Assembly: GCF_027924565.1 (NCBI RefSeq)
Contig: NZ_AP027041.1
Span: 1,178,001 to 1,242,000 of the forward strand
Direction: 5' to 3'
Source: Lysobacter auxotrophicus
Lineage (GTDB): Bacteria > Pseudomonadota > Gammaproteobacteria > Xanthomonadales > Xanthomonadaceae
Length of the DNA: 64,000 nucleotides
In this document: piece by piece, positions 1 through 10,155 of the stretch
How the letters are laid out: every line of letters begins with the position of its first letter
How positions within the stretch are numbered: the stretch's first letter is position 1
The notes under the pieces: generated by a model
Database searches by the model: none
Told to the model about the DNA's origin: nothing
Seen by the model: the letters and a program-made list of their open reading frames with translations, nothing else
Position numbers and translations under genes: made by a program

Positions 1-181
1 CTTCGGCCCGCGCGCCGTGACGATCCAGAAGGTCGGCATGAGCGTGGTCGACGTCGACCTGAACCACCCGATGGCCGGCAAGGACCTGCACTTCGCCATC
101 GAGATCGTCGAGGTGCGCGAAGCCTCGGCGGAAGAGATCGAGCACGGCCACGTGCACGGCGACGGCGGTCACCACCACTGA
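1..181 (+). CDS. slyD: SlyD, FKBP-type peptidyl-prolyl isomerase (C-terminal part)
   Basis: The window opens inside this gene; the first complete codon is at base 2 and the stop is TGA at 179-181. The 59 visible residues are the end of the FKBP fold, with the NHPMAGKDL segment that closes the domain, the strand FAIEIVEVREA, and a short tail with several histidines (HGHVHGD...GHHH). A His-rich metal-binding tail after the FKBP/IF domains is the hallmark of SlyD, a cytoplasmic prolyl isomerase and chaperone involved in nickel delivery. The tail is much shorter than that of Escherichia coli SlyD. Start and N-terminal domain lie outside the window. Confidence 0.9.
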   Translation, partial: FGPRAVTIQKVGMSVVDVDLNHPMAGKDLHFAIEIVEVREASAEEIEHGHVHGDGGHHH

Positions 182-397
182 TCGCGATCGCATTCGCGTT
201 CCAGCAGGATCCGACGGCCCGCGCAAGCGGGCCGTTCTGTTTTCGGCGCAAGGACGACGCCGGTGAGCGGCGAAATCCCACCGTCGAAAGCGGCGTTTTC
301 CGACGCGGGCAAGGACGCGCGTCGCAGGCTTGGCGCTGCGCCGCATGCTCTAATCCCAGTCCGGCACACGGGGGACGGCGATGCGGGATTCGGTGTG

Positions 398-1699
398 GTG
401 ACCACGCAGGCATCGAGCGTGCAGGCTTCGAGCGCGCAGCCGCGCGAGCGGGCGTCGGCAGCGCCCATCGCGGCCAGCGAACGGCTCGTATCGCTGGACG
501 TCCTGCGCGGCCTGGCGTTGCTCGGCATCGGGCTGATGAACGTCGAGTACTTCAGCAAGCCGCTGAGGGACATGGGGCAGGGGCTGGACACGTCGCAGCC
601 GCCGCTGGACTACGCGGCGTCGTGGCTCGTGTACGTCTTCGTGCAGGGCAAGTTCTGGATCCTGTTCTCACTGCTGTTCGGCATGGGCTTCGCGCTGCTG
701 GACGATCGCGCGCGCGTCGCGGGTCGGGATTTCCGCGCGCTGTACCTGCGCCGCGCGGCGGGGCTGCTGGTCATCGGGCTCGTGCATGCCTTGCTGATCT
801 GGGCGGGGGACATCCTCGTCAGCTACGCGCTGGGCGCCTTCGTGCTGTTGTGGTTTCGCGACGCCGAGCCCGCGCGACAGGGTCGTTGGGGCGCGGCGCT
901 GTACGGTGTGCCGGCGCTGGCGTTGCTGCTCATGGCGGGCGCGATGTGGCTTTCGCCAGAGTCCGCGTCGCCCTCCGCGGCGTCTGCGTCCGGGGCCGCG
1001 CGGCTGGCGGCAGAGAAGGCGCACCGTGCGGAGGAAATCGTCGCGTACTCCACCGGTTCATGGGGGGATGCCGTGCGCGTCCGGGCGCGTTTCTTCATCG
1101 ACAATCTCGACGAGACGCTGGTGTTTGAGGTCTTCGCGCTGGGTGTGTTCCTGATGGGCGCCTGGCTGCTGCGCAGTGGCGCCATCGCCGATCCCGTTGC
1201 GCACGCGCGATTGCATCGCATCCTGCGCTCCGTCGCGTTGCCCGTCGGCGTGGCGCTTGCGTTGACCAGCGCGTCCGTCGCGGTGCGGTTCGACTGGGAG
1301 ACCGACGGCGCCCGCGCGCTGCTGGCGATGTCCCTGATGCTGCTGGCGTCGCCGCTGATGAGCCTGGGCTATCTGTCCTGGACGCTGCGGGCCCTGCAGA
1401 CGCAGGCCGGAGCGCGCGCACTTGGAGCGCTCGCGCCGGCCGGGCGCATGGCACTGACCAATTACCTGATGCAGTCGATCGTCGGCACACTGGCGTTCTA
1501 CGGCTACGGCCTGGGATGGTGGGCGCAGGTTCCGCGGCGATGGGAGCTGCTGGGCGTGGCGATGCTGTTCGCGCTGCAGGTCGCCGGCAGCCGCGCCTGG
1601 CTCTCGCGCTTCCGATTCGGCCCGGTCGAATGGCTCTGGCGGGCTTGCACGTACGGTCGATTTCCGCCGATGCGGGCCACGCCCGCCCGGAGCCCCTAA
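398..1699 (+). CDS. DUF418 family polytopic membrane protein
   Basis: About 433 residues if translation begins at one of two adjacent GTG codons (395 or 398). The frame is open from a GTG at 263, but that upstream segment has no family-like sequence. The N-terminal motif RLVSLDVLRGLALLGI and the C-terminal GRMALTNYLMQSIVGT stretch are characteristic of DUF418/YeiB-like proteins. Several hydrophobic segments alternate with charged loops, so it should be an inner-membrane protein of about eight to ten helices. Function is unknown; related acyltransferase-like membrane families suggest transfer of an acyl group, but nothing here proves it. It ends 4 bp before the DadA-like gene. Confidence 0.8.
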   Translation: MTTQASSVQASSAQPRERASAAPIAASERLVSLDVLRGLALLGIGLMNVEYFSKPLRDMGQGLDTSQPPLDYAASWLVYVFVQGKFWILFSLLFGMGFALLDDRARVAGRDFRALYLRRAAGLLVIGLVHALLIWAGDILVSYALGAFVLLWFRDAEPARQGRWGAALYGVPALALLLMAGAMWLSPESASPSAASASGAARLAAEKAHRAEEIVAYSTGSWGDAVRVRARFFIDNLDETLVFEVFALGVFLMGAWLLRSGAIADPVAHARLHRILRSVALPVGVALALTSASVAVRFDWETDGARALLAMSLMLLASPLMSLGYLSWTLRALQTQAGARALGALAPAGRMALTNYLMQSIVGTLAFYGYGLGWWAQVPRRWELLGVAMLFALQVAGSRAWLSRFRFGPVEWLWRACTYGRFPPMRATPARSP

Positions 1700-1703
1700 A
1701 CTC

Positions 1704-2966
1704 ATGCCCATGGAACAGCGCGAAGATGTAGTGATCGTCGGCGCCGGCGTCATCGGTCTGGCCAGCGCCCTGGCTCTTCTGGAAAGCGGACGCAGCGTTC
1801 GCGTGATCGATGCCGGCCGCGTCGGTGGCGGCAGTTCGCATGGCAACTGCGGCACCATCACCCCGAGCCACGCACCGCCGCTCGCCGCCCCCGGCGTGGT
1901 CCTGCGCGCGTTGCGCTGGATGCTCACGCCCGACGCACCGCTTTACGTCGCGCCGCGCTTCGATCCGGCGCTGTGGTCGTGGCTGCTGCGATTCGCGGTG
2001 CGCTGCAACGACCGCGACTGGCGCAGCAGCGCGCGGGCCAAGTCCGCCATCCTCAACGATTCGCGCGAGCGCCTTGCCGACTGGGTGCGCGACTACGGTC
2101 TTTCCTGCGAATTCGCCCATTCCGGCGAGGACTATGTTTTCCGCGATCCGCACGAGTTCGAGCATTTCCAGGACGAGGTCGGCTTCCTGCGCGAACTGGG
2201 CGTGCGCGTGGACGTCGTCGATGGCCCGACGTACGAGTTGATGGAGCCCGCGCTGAAGCCGGGCGTGGCCGGCGCGATCCGTTTCGACGGCGACGCCGTG
2301 CTGCGTCCGGATCGCTACGTGGGCGAGCTCGCGCGCGTGGTGCGTGCCCGCGGCGGCACCATCGTCGAACACTGCGCCTTCAGCGGCGTGCGCGAGGACG
2401 GCGATGGCGTATGCGTGTCGACCGCGCAGGGCGATGTGCGTGCGCGCGAGATGGTGATGGCGCTCGGCGCGTGGTCGCCCAGGCTCGCCGACGCCATCGG
2501 CGCCCCGGCGTTGAAGGCCGCGATCCAGCCGGGCAAGGGCTACTCGATCACGTACTCCACCCCTGCACGCGTGCCGCGCCGGCCACTGGTCCTGCGCGAA
2601 CGCCAGGTGTGCGTGACGTCGTGGGAGAGCGGCTTCCGCCTTGGCAGCACGATGGAATTCAGCGGCTACGACGACACGCTCAATCCGCGTCGTCTCGCGG
2701 CGCTCGAGCGCGGCGCGAGCGAGTACCTTCATGAACCCTATGGCGCACAGAAGCAGGAACAGTGGTTCGGCTGGCGTCCGATGAGTTGCGACGACGTGCC
2801 GATCATCGGCCGCGTGCCGCGCAACGAACGCATCGTGGTCGCGACCGGCCACGGCATGATGGGCGTCAGCATGAGTGTGTCGACGGGACAACTCGTCGCC
2901 GATCTCATCACCGGACGGCGGCCGGACCTCGACCCGACGCCGTACGCCCTCGAGCGCTTCGCGTGA
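1704..2966 (+). CDS. FAD-dependent D-amino-acid dehydrogenase-like oxidoreductase (DadA family)
   Basis: 420 residues from ATG 1704 (GGAGCC upstream); ATG 1710 is an in-frame alternative. The N-terminus has a Rossmann FAD-binding motif (VVIVGAGVIGLASALALL) followed by an acidic end of strand 2 (RVIDAGRVGGGSSHGNCG), as in DadA/DAO enzymes. The C-terminal GWRPMSCDDVPIIGR and GHGMMGVSMS segments are the second FAD-contacting region. It should deaminate a D-amino acid or secondary amine to a 2-oxo acid, passing electrons to the respiratory chain. Substrate cannot be read from sequence; D-hydroxyproline is an alternative for this branch. It starts a tight cluster with gor and the deformylase gene. 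Confidence 0.85.
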   Translation: MPMEQREDVVIVGAGVIGLASALALLESGRSVRVIDAGRVGGGSSHGNCGTITPSHAPPLAAPGVVLRALRWMLTPDAPLYVAPRFDPALWSWLLRFAVRCNDRDWRSSARAKSAILNDSRERLADWVRDYGLSCEFAHSGEDYVFRDPHEFEHFQDEVGFLRELGVRVDVVDGPTYELMEPALKPGVAGAIRFDGDAVLRPDRYVGELARVVRARGGTIVEHCAFSGVREDGDGVCVSTAQGDVRAREMVMALGAWSPRLADAIGAPALKAAIQPGKGYSITYSTPARVPRRPLVLRERQVCVTSWESGFRLGSTMEFSGYDDTLNPRRLAALERGASEYLHEPYGAQKQEQWFGWRPMSCDDVPIIGRVPRNERIVVATGHGMMGVSMSVSTGQLVADLITGRRPDLDPTPYALERFA

Positions 2967-2996
2967 GCGACCGCGCACCCGCATGAGCACACGACC

Positions 2997-4346
2997 ATGA
3001 GCCTGGAAGCGAGCGGATTCGATCTCATCGTCATCGGCGGCGGTTCCGGCGGGCTTGCCGGTGCATTCCGCGCCGCCGAACACGGTGCACGCGTCGCGCT
3101 GCTGGAGCCGCACCTGCTGGGCGGCACCTGCGTGAACGTGGGCTGCGTGCCGAAGAAGGCGATGTGGCTGGCGGCGGACGTCGCCGGGCGCCTGCGCCTC
3201 GCGCAGACGCTGGGGTTCGACGTGCCGCCCGCCACGCTGGACTGGCCGGAGTTCATCGTCCATCGCGAGCGCTACATCGCGAACATCCACGCGAGCTACC
3301 GGCGCCGGCTCGACGCGGCGGGCATCATGGTCGTACCGAGCTTCGCCCGCTTCGTCGATGCGAGAACCGTCGAGTGCGAGAACGGCACGCTGCTGCGCGC
3401 GAAGCGCATCCTCATCGCAACCGGTGGTCGCCCGGCGCGGCCCGACATTCCCGGCGCTGCATCCGGGGGTGTGTCGGATGATTTCTTCCAGTGGCGCGCC
3501 GCGCCCGAGCGCGTGGCGATCATCGGCGGCGGCTACATCGCGGTGGAACTGGCCGGCCTGTTGCAGGGACTCGGCAGCCGGGTCGAACTGTTCGTTCGCG
3601 GCGATCGCCTGCTCAATGGCTTCGATCACGAACTGGCGACGCAACTTGGCGAGGACTATCGGCAGTCGGGCATCCGCCTCCATTTCGGCCATTCCGTCGC
3701 CGCGCTGGAAGACGACGGCAAGCGCGTGCGCTGCGAGGACGGCGCGCTCAGCGATCCGTTCGACGCCGTGCTCTTCGCCACGGGGCGCAAGCCCAACAGC
3801 GAACGCCTGCATCTCGAACGCGCCGGCGTGGCCACCGATGTCGGCGGCCACGTCGCCGTGGACGAACGCCACGCGACCAACGTCGACGGCATCTTCGCCG
3901 TCGGCGACATCACGCCGAATCCGCCGCTTACGCCGGTCGCGATCGCCGCGGCGCGCCGCCTGATGGATCGCCTGTACGGCGGTGCGACCGCATTGCTCGA
4001 TGCACGCGATATTCCGACCGTGGTGTTCTCGCATCCGCCGATCGGGCAGGTGGGCCTGACCGAACGCGAAGCACGCGAGGTGCACGGCGACGCCGTGCAT
4101 GTCTATCGCGCCGGCTTCCGCCCGATGCTGGCGGCGCTCGCCGACATCCCGCAGCGCAGCCTGTTCAAGCTGGTGTGCGTGGGCGACGAGCGGCGCGTCG
4201 TCGGCATCCACCTGTTGGGCGATGCGGCGGACGAGATCCTGCAGGGCTTCGCGGTCGCGCTGAAGCGCGGCATCACCCTCGACGATCTGCGCGACACCGT
4301 CGCCATTCACCCGACCAGCGCCGAAGAAGTGGTGCTGATGCGCTGA
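2997..4346 (+). CDS. gor: Glutathione-disulfide reductase
   Basis: 449 residues, the usual length. It reduces GSSG to GSH with NADPH in the cytoplasm. Visible in order: FAD motif DLIVIGGGSGGLAGA near the start; redox-active disulfide in GGTCVNVGCVPKK (about residues 42-54); second nucleotide-binding fold IIGGGYIAVELAGLL; FAD motif VDGIFAVGDIT; and the C-terminal HPTSAEE segment carrying the acid/base His-Glu pair. In the NADPH-specificity loop the first arginine is present (FVRGDR), but the position of the second E. coli arginine aligns with Asn (LLNGFD). It sits 30 bp after the DadA-like gene and 20 bp before hutG, consistent with one transcript. Confidence 0.95.
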   Translation: MSLEASGFDLIVIGGGSGGLAGAFRAAEHGARVALLEPHLLGGTCVNVGCVPKKAMWLAADVAGRLRLAQTLGFDVPPATLDWPEFIVHRERYIANIHASYRRRLDAAGIMVVPSFARFVDARTVECENGTLLRAKRILIATGGRPARPDIPGAASGGVSDDFFQWRAAPERVAIIGGGYIAVELAGLLQGLGSRVELFVRGDRLLNGFDHELATQLGEDYRQSGIRLHFGHSVAALEDDGKRVRCEDGALSDPFDAVLFATGRKPNSERLHLERAGVATDVGGHVAVDERHATNVDGIFAVGDITPNPPLTPVAIAAARRLMDRLYGGATALLDARDIPTVVFSHPPIGQVGLTEREAREVHGDAVHVYRAGFRPMLAALADIPQRSLFKLVCVGDERRVVGIHLLGDAADEILQGFAVALKRGITLDDLRDTVAIHPTSAEEVVLMR

Positions 4347-4366
4347 GCGCAACGAGACCCCACACG

Positions 4367-5164
4367 ATGAACGCACCACACGACAGCGACGTCTTCACTC
4401 TGCATCGCGGCACCACGCCGCTGCTGGTGAGCCTGCCGCACGACGGCAGCCATATTCCCGAGAACCTCGCCGCGCGCATGGTGCCGGCCGCGCGACGCGC
4501 GCCGGACACCGACTGGCACGTGTCGGTGCTGTACGACTTCGCGCGCGAGTTGGGCGCCTCGATCCTCGTGCCGCGTCACTCGCGTTACGTGGTCGACCTC
4601 AATCGACCGCCCGACGACACATCGCTTTATCCCGGGCAGAACACCACCGGTCTGTGCCCCGCCGTGCAGTTCACCGGCGAGCCGATCTACCTGGAAGGCC
4701 GATCGCCCGACGAGGCAGAAGTCGCCCAGCGCGTGGAGCGCTACTGGCGCCCGTACCACGACGCGCTGGCCGGCGAGATCGAGCGACTGCGCACGCAATA
4801 CGGGCGCGTGGTGCTGTGGGAGGGGCATTCGATCCGCGGCAGCGACCTGCCGTTCCTGTTCGAGGGCCGCCTGCCGGACCTGAACCTCGGCACGTCGGGC
4901 GGCGCGAGCTGTTCGCCGGCGCTGCAGCAGCGCCTCGAGGCAGTGCTGGAAGGACAGATCGATTTCGACCACGTGGTCAACGGCCGCTTCAAGGGCGGCT
5001 ACATCACGCGCCACTACGCCGATCCCGCACGCGGAATCGACGCGGTGCAACTGGAAGTCAGCCAGCGGAATTACATGGACGAGAACACGTTCGCGTACGA
5101 CGCCGGAAAGGCGTCGATCCTGCAGGCCGTCATCCGCAACCTGTTGCTTGCGACCTTGCGCTGA
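4367..5164 (+). CDS. hutG: N-formylglutamate deformylase
   Basis: 265 residues from ATG 4367, 20 bp downstream of gor. The protein has the N-formylglutamate amidohydrolase signatures LLVSLPHDGSHIPE at the N-terminus, DTDWHVSVLYDFA, then VVDLNRPPDD, LWEGHSIRGS and GRFKGGYITRHYADP. The family hydrolyses N-formyl-L-glutamate to formate and glutamate, the last step of one histidine-degradation route, with a metal bound by the His/Asp/Glu motifs. No hutH, hutU or hutI is adjacent, so either the rest of the pathway is elsewhere or this copy serves another formyl-amino-acid substrate. Confidence 0.9.
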   Translation: MNAPHDSDVFTLHRGTTPLLVSLPHDGSHIPENLAARMVPAARRAPDTDWHVSVLYDFARELGASILVPRHSRYVVDLNRPPDDTSLYPGQNTTGLCPAVQFTGEPIYLEGRSPDEAEVAQRVERYWRPYHDALAGEIERLRTQYGRVVLWEGHSIRGSDLPFLFEGRLPDLNLGTSGGASCSPALQQRLEAVLEGQIDFDHVVNGRFKGGYITRHYADPARGIDAVQLEVSQRNYMDENTFAYDAGKASILQAVIRNLLLATLR

Positions 5165-5208
5165 GGTTGCCGACCGCGGCACCAGGACGCGACGATGCGC
5201 GCACGCGG

Positions 5209-5748
5209 TCACCGGTGTCGCGTATGTCGCGGCAAGCGGCTCGCCCCTGGCGCGCTGCGTGCCGTCGGGCATGTTCGCGCCGCAAGGAGCAGGAGCGAGC
5301 CGCTCGCCGTCGCGGGGCGGCCGACATACACATCCGCTCCGCCCGGTACCGCCGGTGCGTGCCACTCCCGTGCCAGAACGAGCCTGGTCGGATCGATGCT
5401 GGTGGGGACGCAGCTGGTGTGGCTGGCGTCGCGGTTCAGCGTTTCCCACTCGCCCAGGGTCGTCACATTCACGCGATAGGTCGCGCTGGCCTGCGGTCCA
5501 AACGCCTGCGTGCACTGCGCATCCAGGCAGGGCGTCACCGACAACTGCCCGATGTAGTTGCGGGTCAACGGGGGCTTGCGAGGGGCGAGTTCGAAGCGGA
5601 ACGCCCCGCGTGCCGGCGCCGGCGCCGGCTGCGGCGAGGGCAGGGACAGAAGCCGGCCGGGCGCATGCGGGCGTCGCGTTCCGGCGACCGCAACCGAGGC
5701 CGCCCGAAGGCGCTCGAAGGTCGCGATAACCGCGGCGACGTCAAACCT
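5209..5748 (-). pseudogene. Decayed fragment of a large exported/outer-membrane-type protein gene
   Basis: The minus strand is open from just inside a TAG at 5749-5751 down to about 5209, with no good start codon (only TTG 5568) and no ribosome-binding site. The middle part looks like genuine protein: NYIGQLSVTPCLDAQCT, then YRVNVTTLGEWETLNRDASH and TSCVPTSIDPTRLVLAREW. From memory this Cys-containing repeat followed by a GEWxTxxRxAxH segment occurs in large secreted beta-propeller-like proteins of xanthomonads, but this needs a search. After about residue 90 the sequence becomes arginine-rich and non-protein-like, so the gene is probably a truncated remnant left between hutG and parE. Confidence 0.5.
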
Positions 5749-7648
5749 CTAGCGTCGCCAGGTCGCCCTTCGTCTCCAGCCACTGCTTGCGGTCGCCCGC
5801 GCGCTTCTTGGCCAGCAGCATGTCCATCAGCGAATGCGTCTGCGTGTCGTCGTCGACGGTGAGCTGCACCAGGCGGCGCGTGTCGGGATGGATCGTCGAT
5901 TCGCGCAGCTGCGAGGGATTCATCTCGCCCAGGCCCTTGAAGCGGGTGACGTTGACCTGGCCGCTGAAACCCTTCTTGCGGTCCCCCTTCTCGCGCTCGA
6001 TCTTCTCCAGCAGGATGTGCTTCTCCTCTTCGTCCAGCGCGTAGAACACCTGCTTGCCCACGTCGACGCGGAACAGCGGCGGCATCGCGACGAACACGTG
6101 CCCGGCAGCGACCAGCGACGGGAAATGCTTGAGGAACAACGCGCTGAGCAACGTGGCGATGTGCAGGCCGTCGGAGTCGGCGTCGGCGAGGATGACCACC
6201 TTGCCGTAGCGCAGGCCCGACAGGTCGTTCTTGCCCGGATCGCAGCCGATCGCGACGGCGAGGTCGTGCACTTCCTGCGATGCAAGCACGCTGCCCGACG
6301 CGACTTCCCAGGTGTTCAGGATCTTGCCGCGCAGCGGAAGGATGGCCTGGAAATCCTTGTCGCGCGCCTGGCGCGCGCTGCCGCCCGCCGAATCGCCTTC
6401 GACCAGGAACAACTCGGTGCGCGAGAGGTCCTGGCTCGAGCAGTCGGCCAGCTTGCCCGGCAGCGCGGGCCCTTGCGTGACCTTCTTGCGGACCACCTGC
6501 TTTTCGGTCTTCAAACGCGCCGCGGCGCGTTCGATGGCGAGCTGCGCGATCTTCTCGCCCAGTTCCACGTGCTGGTTGAGCCACAGCGAGAACGCGTCGT
6601 GCGCGGCGCCCTCGACGAAACCGGCGGCCTGGCGCGAGGACAGGCGTTCCTTGGTCTGGCCGCTGAACTGCGGGTCGGTCATCTTGATGCTGAGCACGAA
6701 GGCGACGCGGTCCCACACGTCTTCCGGCGCGAGCTTCACGCCACGCGGCAGCAGGTTGCGGAAGTCGCAGAACTCGCGCAGCGCATCGGTGAAGCCGGTG
6801 CGCAGGCCGTTGACGTGCGTGCCGTGCTGCGCGGTCGGGATCAGGTTGACGTAGCTTTCCTGCACCAGTTCGCCTTCCACGACCCAGGCGACGGCCCAGT
6901 CGGCGGTCTCGGTGTCCTTGGTCAGCTTGCCGACGAAGAGCTCGGGCGGCAGCAGTTCGCGCTGCGCGAGCTCGCCGCGCAGGTAATCGCGCAGGCCGTC
7001 CTCGTAGTACCACTCGTTGCGCTCGTCGGTGGCTTCGTCGAACAGCTTCACCGTCAGGCCCGGGCACAGCACGGCCTTGGCGCGCAGCAGGTGGCGCAGG
7101 GCGCGGGCGTTGAACTTAGGCGTGTCGAAATACTTGGCGTCCGGCCAGAAGTGCACGCGCGTGCCGGTGTTCTTCTTGCCGACGGTGCCGACGACTTCCA
7201 GCGGCGTGGCGCGGTCGCCATCCTTGAACGTCATGCGGTATTCGTTGCCGTCGCGCTTGATGCGCACTTCGACATGCTTGGACAGCGCGTTGACCACGCT
7301 CACGCCGACGCCGTGCAGGCCGCCGGAGAAGGTGTAGTTCTTGTTGCTGAACTTGCCGCCCGCGTGCAGGCGCGTGAGGATCAGCTCGACGCCGGGGATC
7401 TTCTCCTCCGGGTGGATGTCCACCGGCATGCCGCGGCCGTCGTCGGACACCGAACAGCTGCCATCACTGTGCAGCGTCACCTCGATGGTGCGCGCGTGGC
7501 CGGCGAGGGCTTCGTCGACGGCGTTGTCGATGACCTCCTGCGCCAGATGGTTCGGGCGCGCGGTGTCGGTGTACATGCCGGGGCGGCGCTTGACGGGGTC
7601 AAGGCCGGAAAGGACTTCGATGTCTGCGGCGTTGTAACGGGAACTCAT
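5741..7648 (-). CDS. parE: DNA topoisomerase IV subunit B
   Basis: 635 residues, the usual ParE length (GyrB would be about 800). The GHKL ATPase domain has NAVDEALAGHA, DDGRGMPVDIH and GGLHGVGVSVVNALS. The transducer carries the GQTKERLSS lysine loop. The TOPRIM domain (from about residue 410) has LVEGDSAGGSA and DADSDGLHIA, which bind the catalytic magnesium ions. With ParC it decatenates daughter chromosomes and relaxes supercoils. It is transcribed away from the small secreted protein gene at 7924 and overlaps the end of the remnant at 5748 by a few bases. Confidence 0.97.
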   Translation of the reverse strand: MSSRYNAADIEVLSGLDPVKRRPGMYTDTARPNHLAQEVIDNAVDEALAGHARTIEVTLHSDGSCSVSDDGRGMPVDIHPEEKIPGVELILTRLHAGGKFSNKNYTFSGGLHGVGVSVVNALSKHVEVRIKRDGNEYRMTFKDGDRATPLEVVGTVGKKNTGTRVHFWPDAKYFDTPKFNARALRHLLRAKAVLCPGLTVKLFDEATDERNEWYYEDGLRDYLRGELAQRELLPPELFVGKLTKDTETADWAVAWVVEGELVQESYVNLIPTAQHGTHVNGLRTGFTDALREFCDFRNLLPRGVKLAPEDVWDRVAFVLSIKMTDPQFSGQTKERLSSRQAAGFVEGAAHDAFSLWLNQHVELGEKIAQLAIERAAARLKTEKQVVRKKVTQGPALPGKLADCSSQDLSRTELFLVEGDSAGGSARQARDKDFQAILPLRGKILNTWEVASGSVLASQEVHDLAVAIGCDPGKNDLSGLRYGKVVILADADSDGLHIATLLSALFLKHFPSLVAAGHVFVAMPPLFRVDVGKQVFYALDEEEKHILLEKIEREKGDRKKGFSGQVNVTRFKGLGEMNPSQLRESTIHPDTRRLVQLTVDDDTQTHSLMDMLLAKKRAGDRKQWLETKGDLATLEV

Positions 7649-7923
7649 TCTTCGACGACTTCTTCGACGACGTGCAAGGCGGAGCGGGGATGGTCGGTGG
7701 CCCGGGCCGGAAATTCAACACGGCGTGCGAGCCGGGCTGCCGGGAGGATGCCCGGCGGCCGTCCCGCGGGCTGAGACGGGCACCGGGCCTTGCATCCGGC
7801 CCGCGACCGCCCCACATCGCGGTCAGGCGCCCCGTTCAGTGGCGGCTCCGCGCCGCGCGGGTAGGGTGCCGCCAGCGTCGCGGCCCGCCGCCACGCCGTC
7901 TTTCTCCCCAGGAGGTCGTACCG

Positions 7924-8160
7924 ATGAAGATCCGCAAGCTCGTCCTTCCCGCCATGATCGCCGCCGCGCTGGCGACGCCCGCCTTCGCCCAGCAGTCCGA
8001 GCCCCAGGCCGACGCGGCGAAGAACGCGCAGTCGCAGGACTCTCGCGGCAAGTCGGGCCAGAAGGCCGACGCGCCCAAGTCCGAAACCGGCAAGTCCGGC
8101 AAGAAGGACTCGTCCAAGTCCGATCCGACCCGCGAGCCGGAGGAAGAGGACGATCGCTGA
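7924..8160 (+). CDS. Small secreted protein of unknown function
   Basis: 78 residues preceded by a near-perfect Shine-Dalgarno AGGAGG at 7911-7916, eight bases before ATG 7924. The first 23 residues are a clear Sec signal peptide ending AFA|QQ. The mature part is hydrophilic and low in complexity, rich in Lys, Ser, Asp and Gln (patterns such as KSGKKDSSKSD), ending in an acidic cluster EPEEEDDR. No domain was recognised; it is probably intrinsically disordered in the periplasm. The strong ribosome site and intact signal peptide argue that it is expressed. The following hairpin near 8189-8206 (CGCCCCGCC/GGGGCG) could terminate it. Confidence 0.75.
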   Translation: MKIRKLVLPAMIAAALATPAFAQQSEPQADAAKNAQSQDSRGKSGQKADAPKSETGKSGKKDSSKSDPTREPEEEDDR

Positions 8161-8295
8161 TCGTTCCCCGCCGGTTCCTCGCGCAACGCCCCGCCTTCAG
8201 CGGGGCGTTCGCGTTTTCGGGCGTCGCTGCGCGCGCCGGGCGCACCGGATCGCGCCGCTTTCGTCCGACCATGAACACCGCGCGGCTCGCCCTGA

Positions 8296-10005
<1,710 letters not shown>

Positions 10006-10010
10006 TGGTT

Positions 10011-10037
10011 CGCCGCCCGCAACCGGGGCGGCGTTTC
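10011..10037 (+). terminator. Probable intrinsic terminator after pyrG
   Basis: CGCCGCCC and GGGGCGGCG arms around an AACC-type loop, followed by TTTCT, six bases after the pyrG stop. It could reduce but not abolish read-through into kdsA. Confidence 0.5.
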
Positions 10038-10038
10038 T

Positions 10039-10136
10039 CCCTCCCTTCAGGGGAGGGCCGGGAAGCGATGGTGTTCCTTTCCGGCGACGCTGACGTCCAA
10101 CCCACCCCCACCCAACCCTCCCCCTGAAGGGGAGGG
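10039..10136. repeat. Paired GC-rich hairpins (REP/BIME-like) between pyrG and kdsA
   Basis: Two related palindromes, CCCTCCCTTCAGGGGAGGG (10039-10057) and CCCTCCCC...GGGGAGGG with a TGAA core (10116-10136), flank about 58 bp. The second ends 19 bp before the kdsA start. The doubled arrangement of short palindromes between same-strand genes is typical of REP pairs; a related palindrome recurs after kdsA. Confidence 0.6.
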
Positions 10137-10155
10137 CACTAGAGCGAAGAAGCGA

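Noticed and set aside
1095-4379. 1094-residue minus-strand open frame
   Set aside because: Antisense to three well-supported genes; Arg/His/Ala-rich shadow of high-GC codon usage with no protein-like motif. Similar long shadows at 5834-7774, 8314-11076, 21606-23813, 32331-34703 and 43028-45307 were rejected for the same reason.
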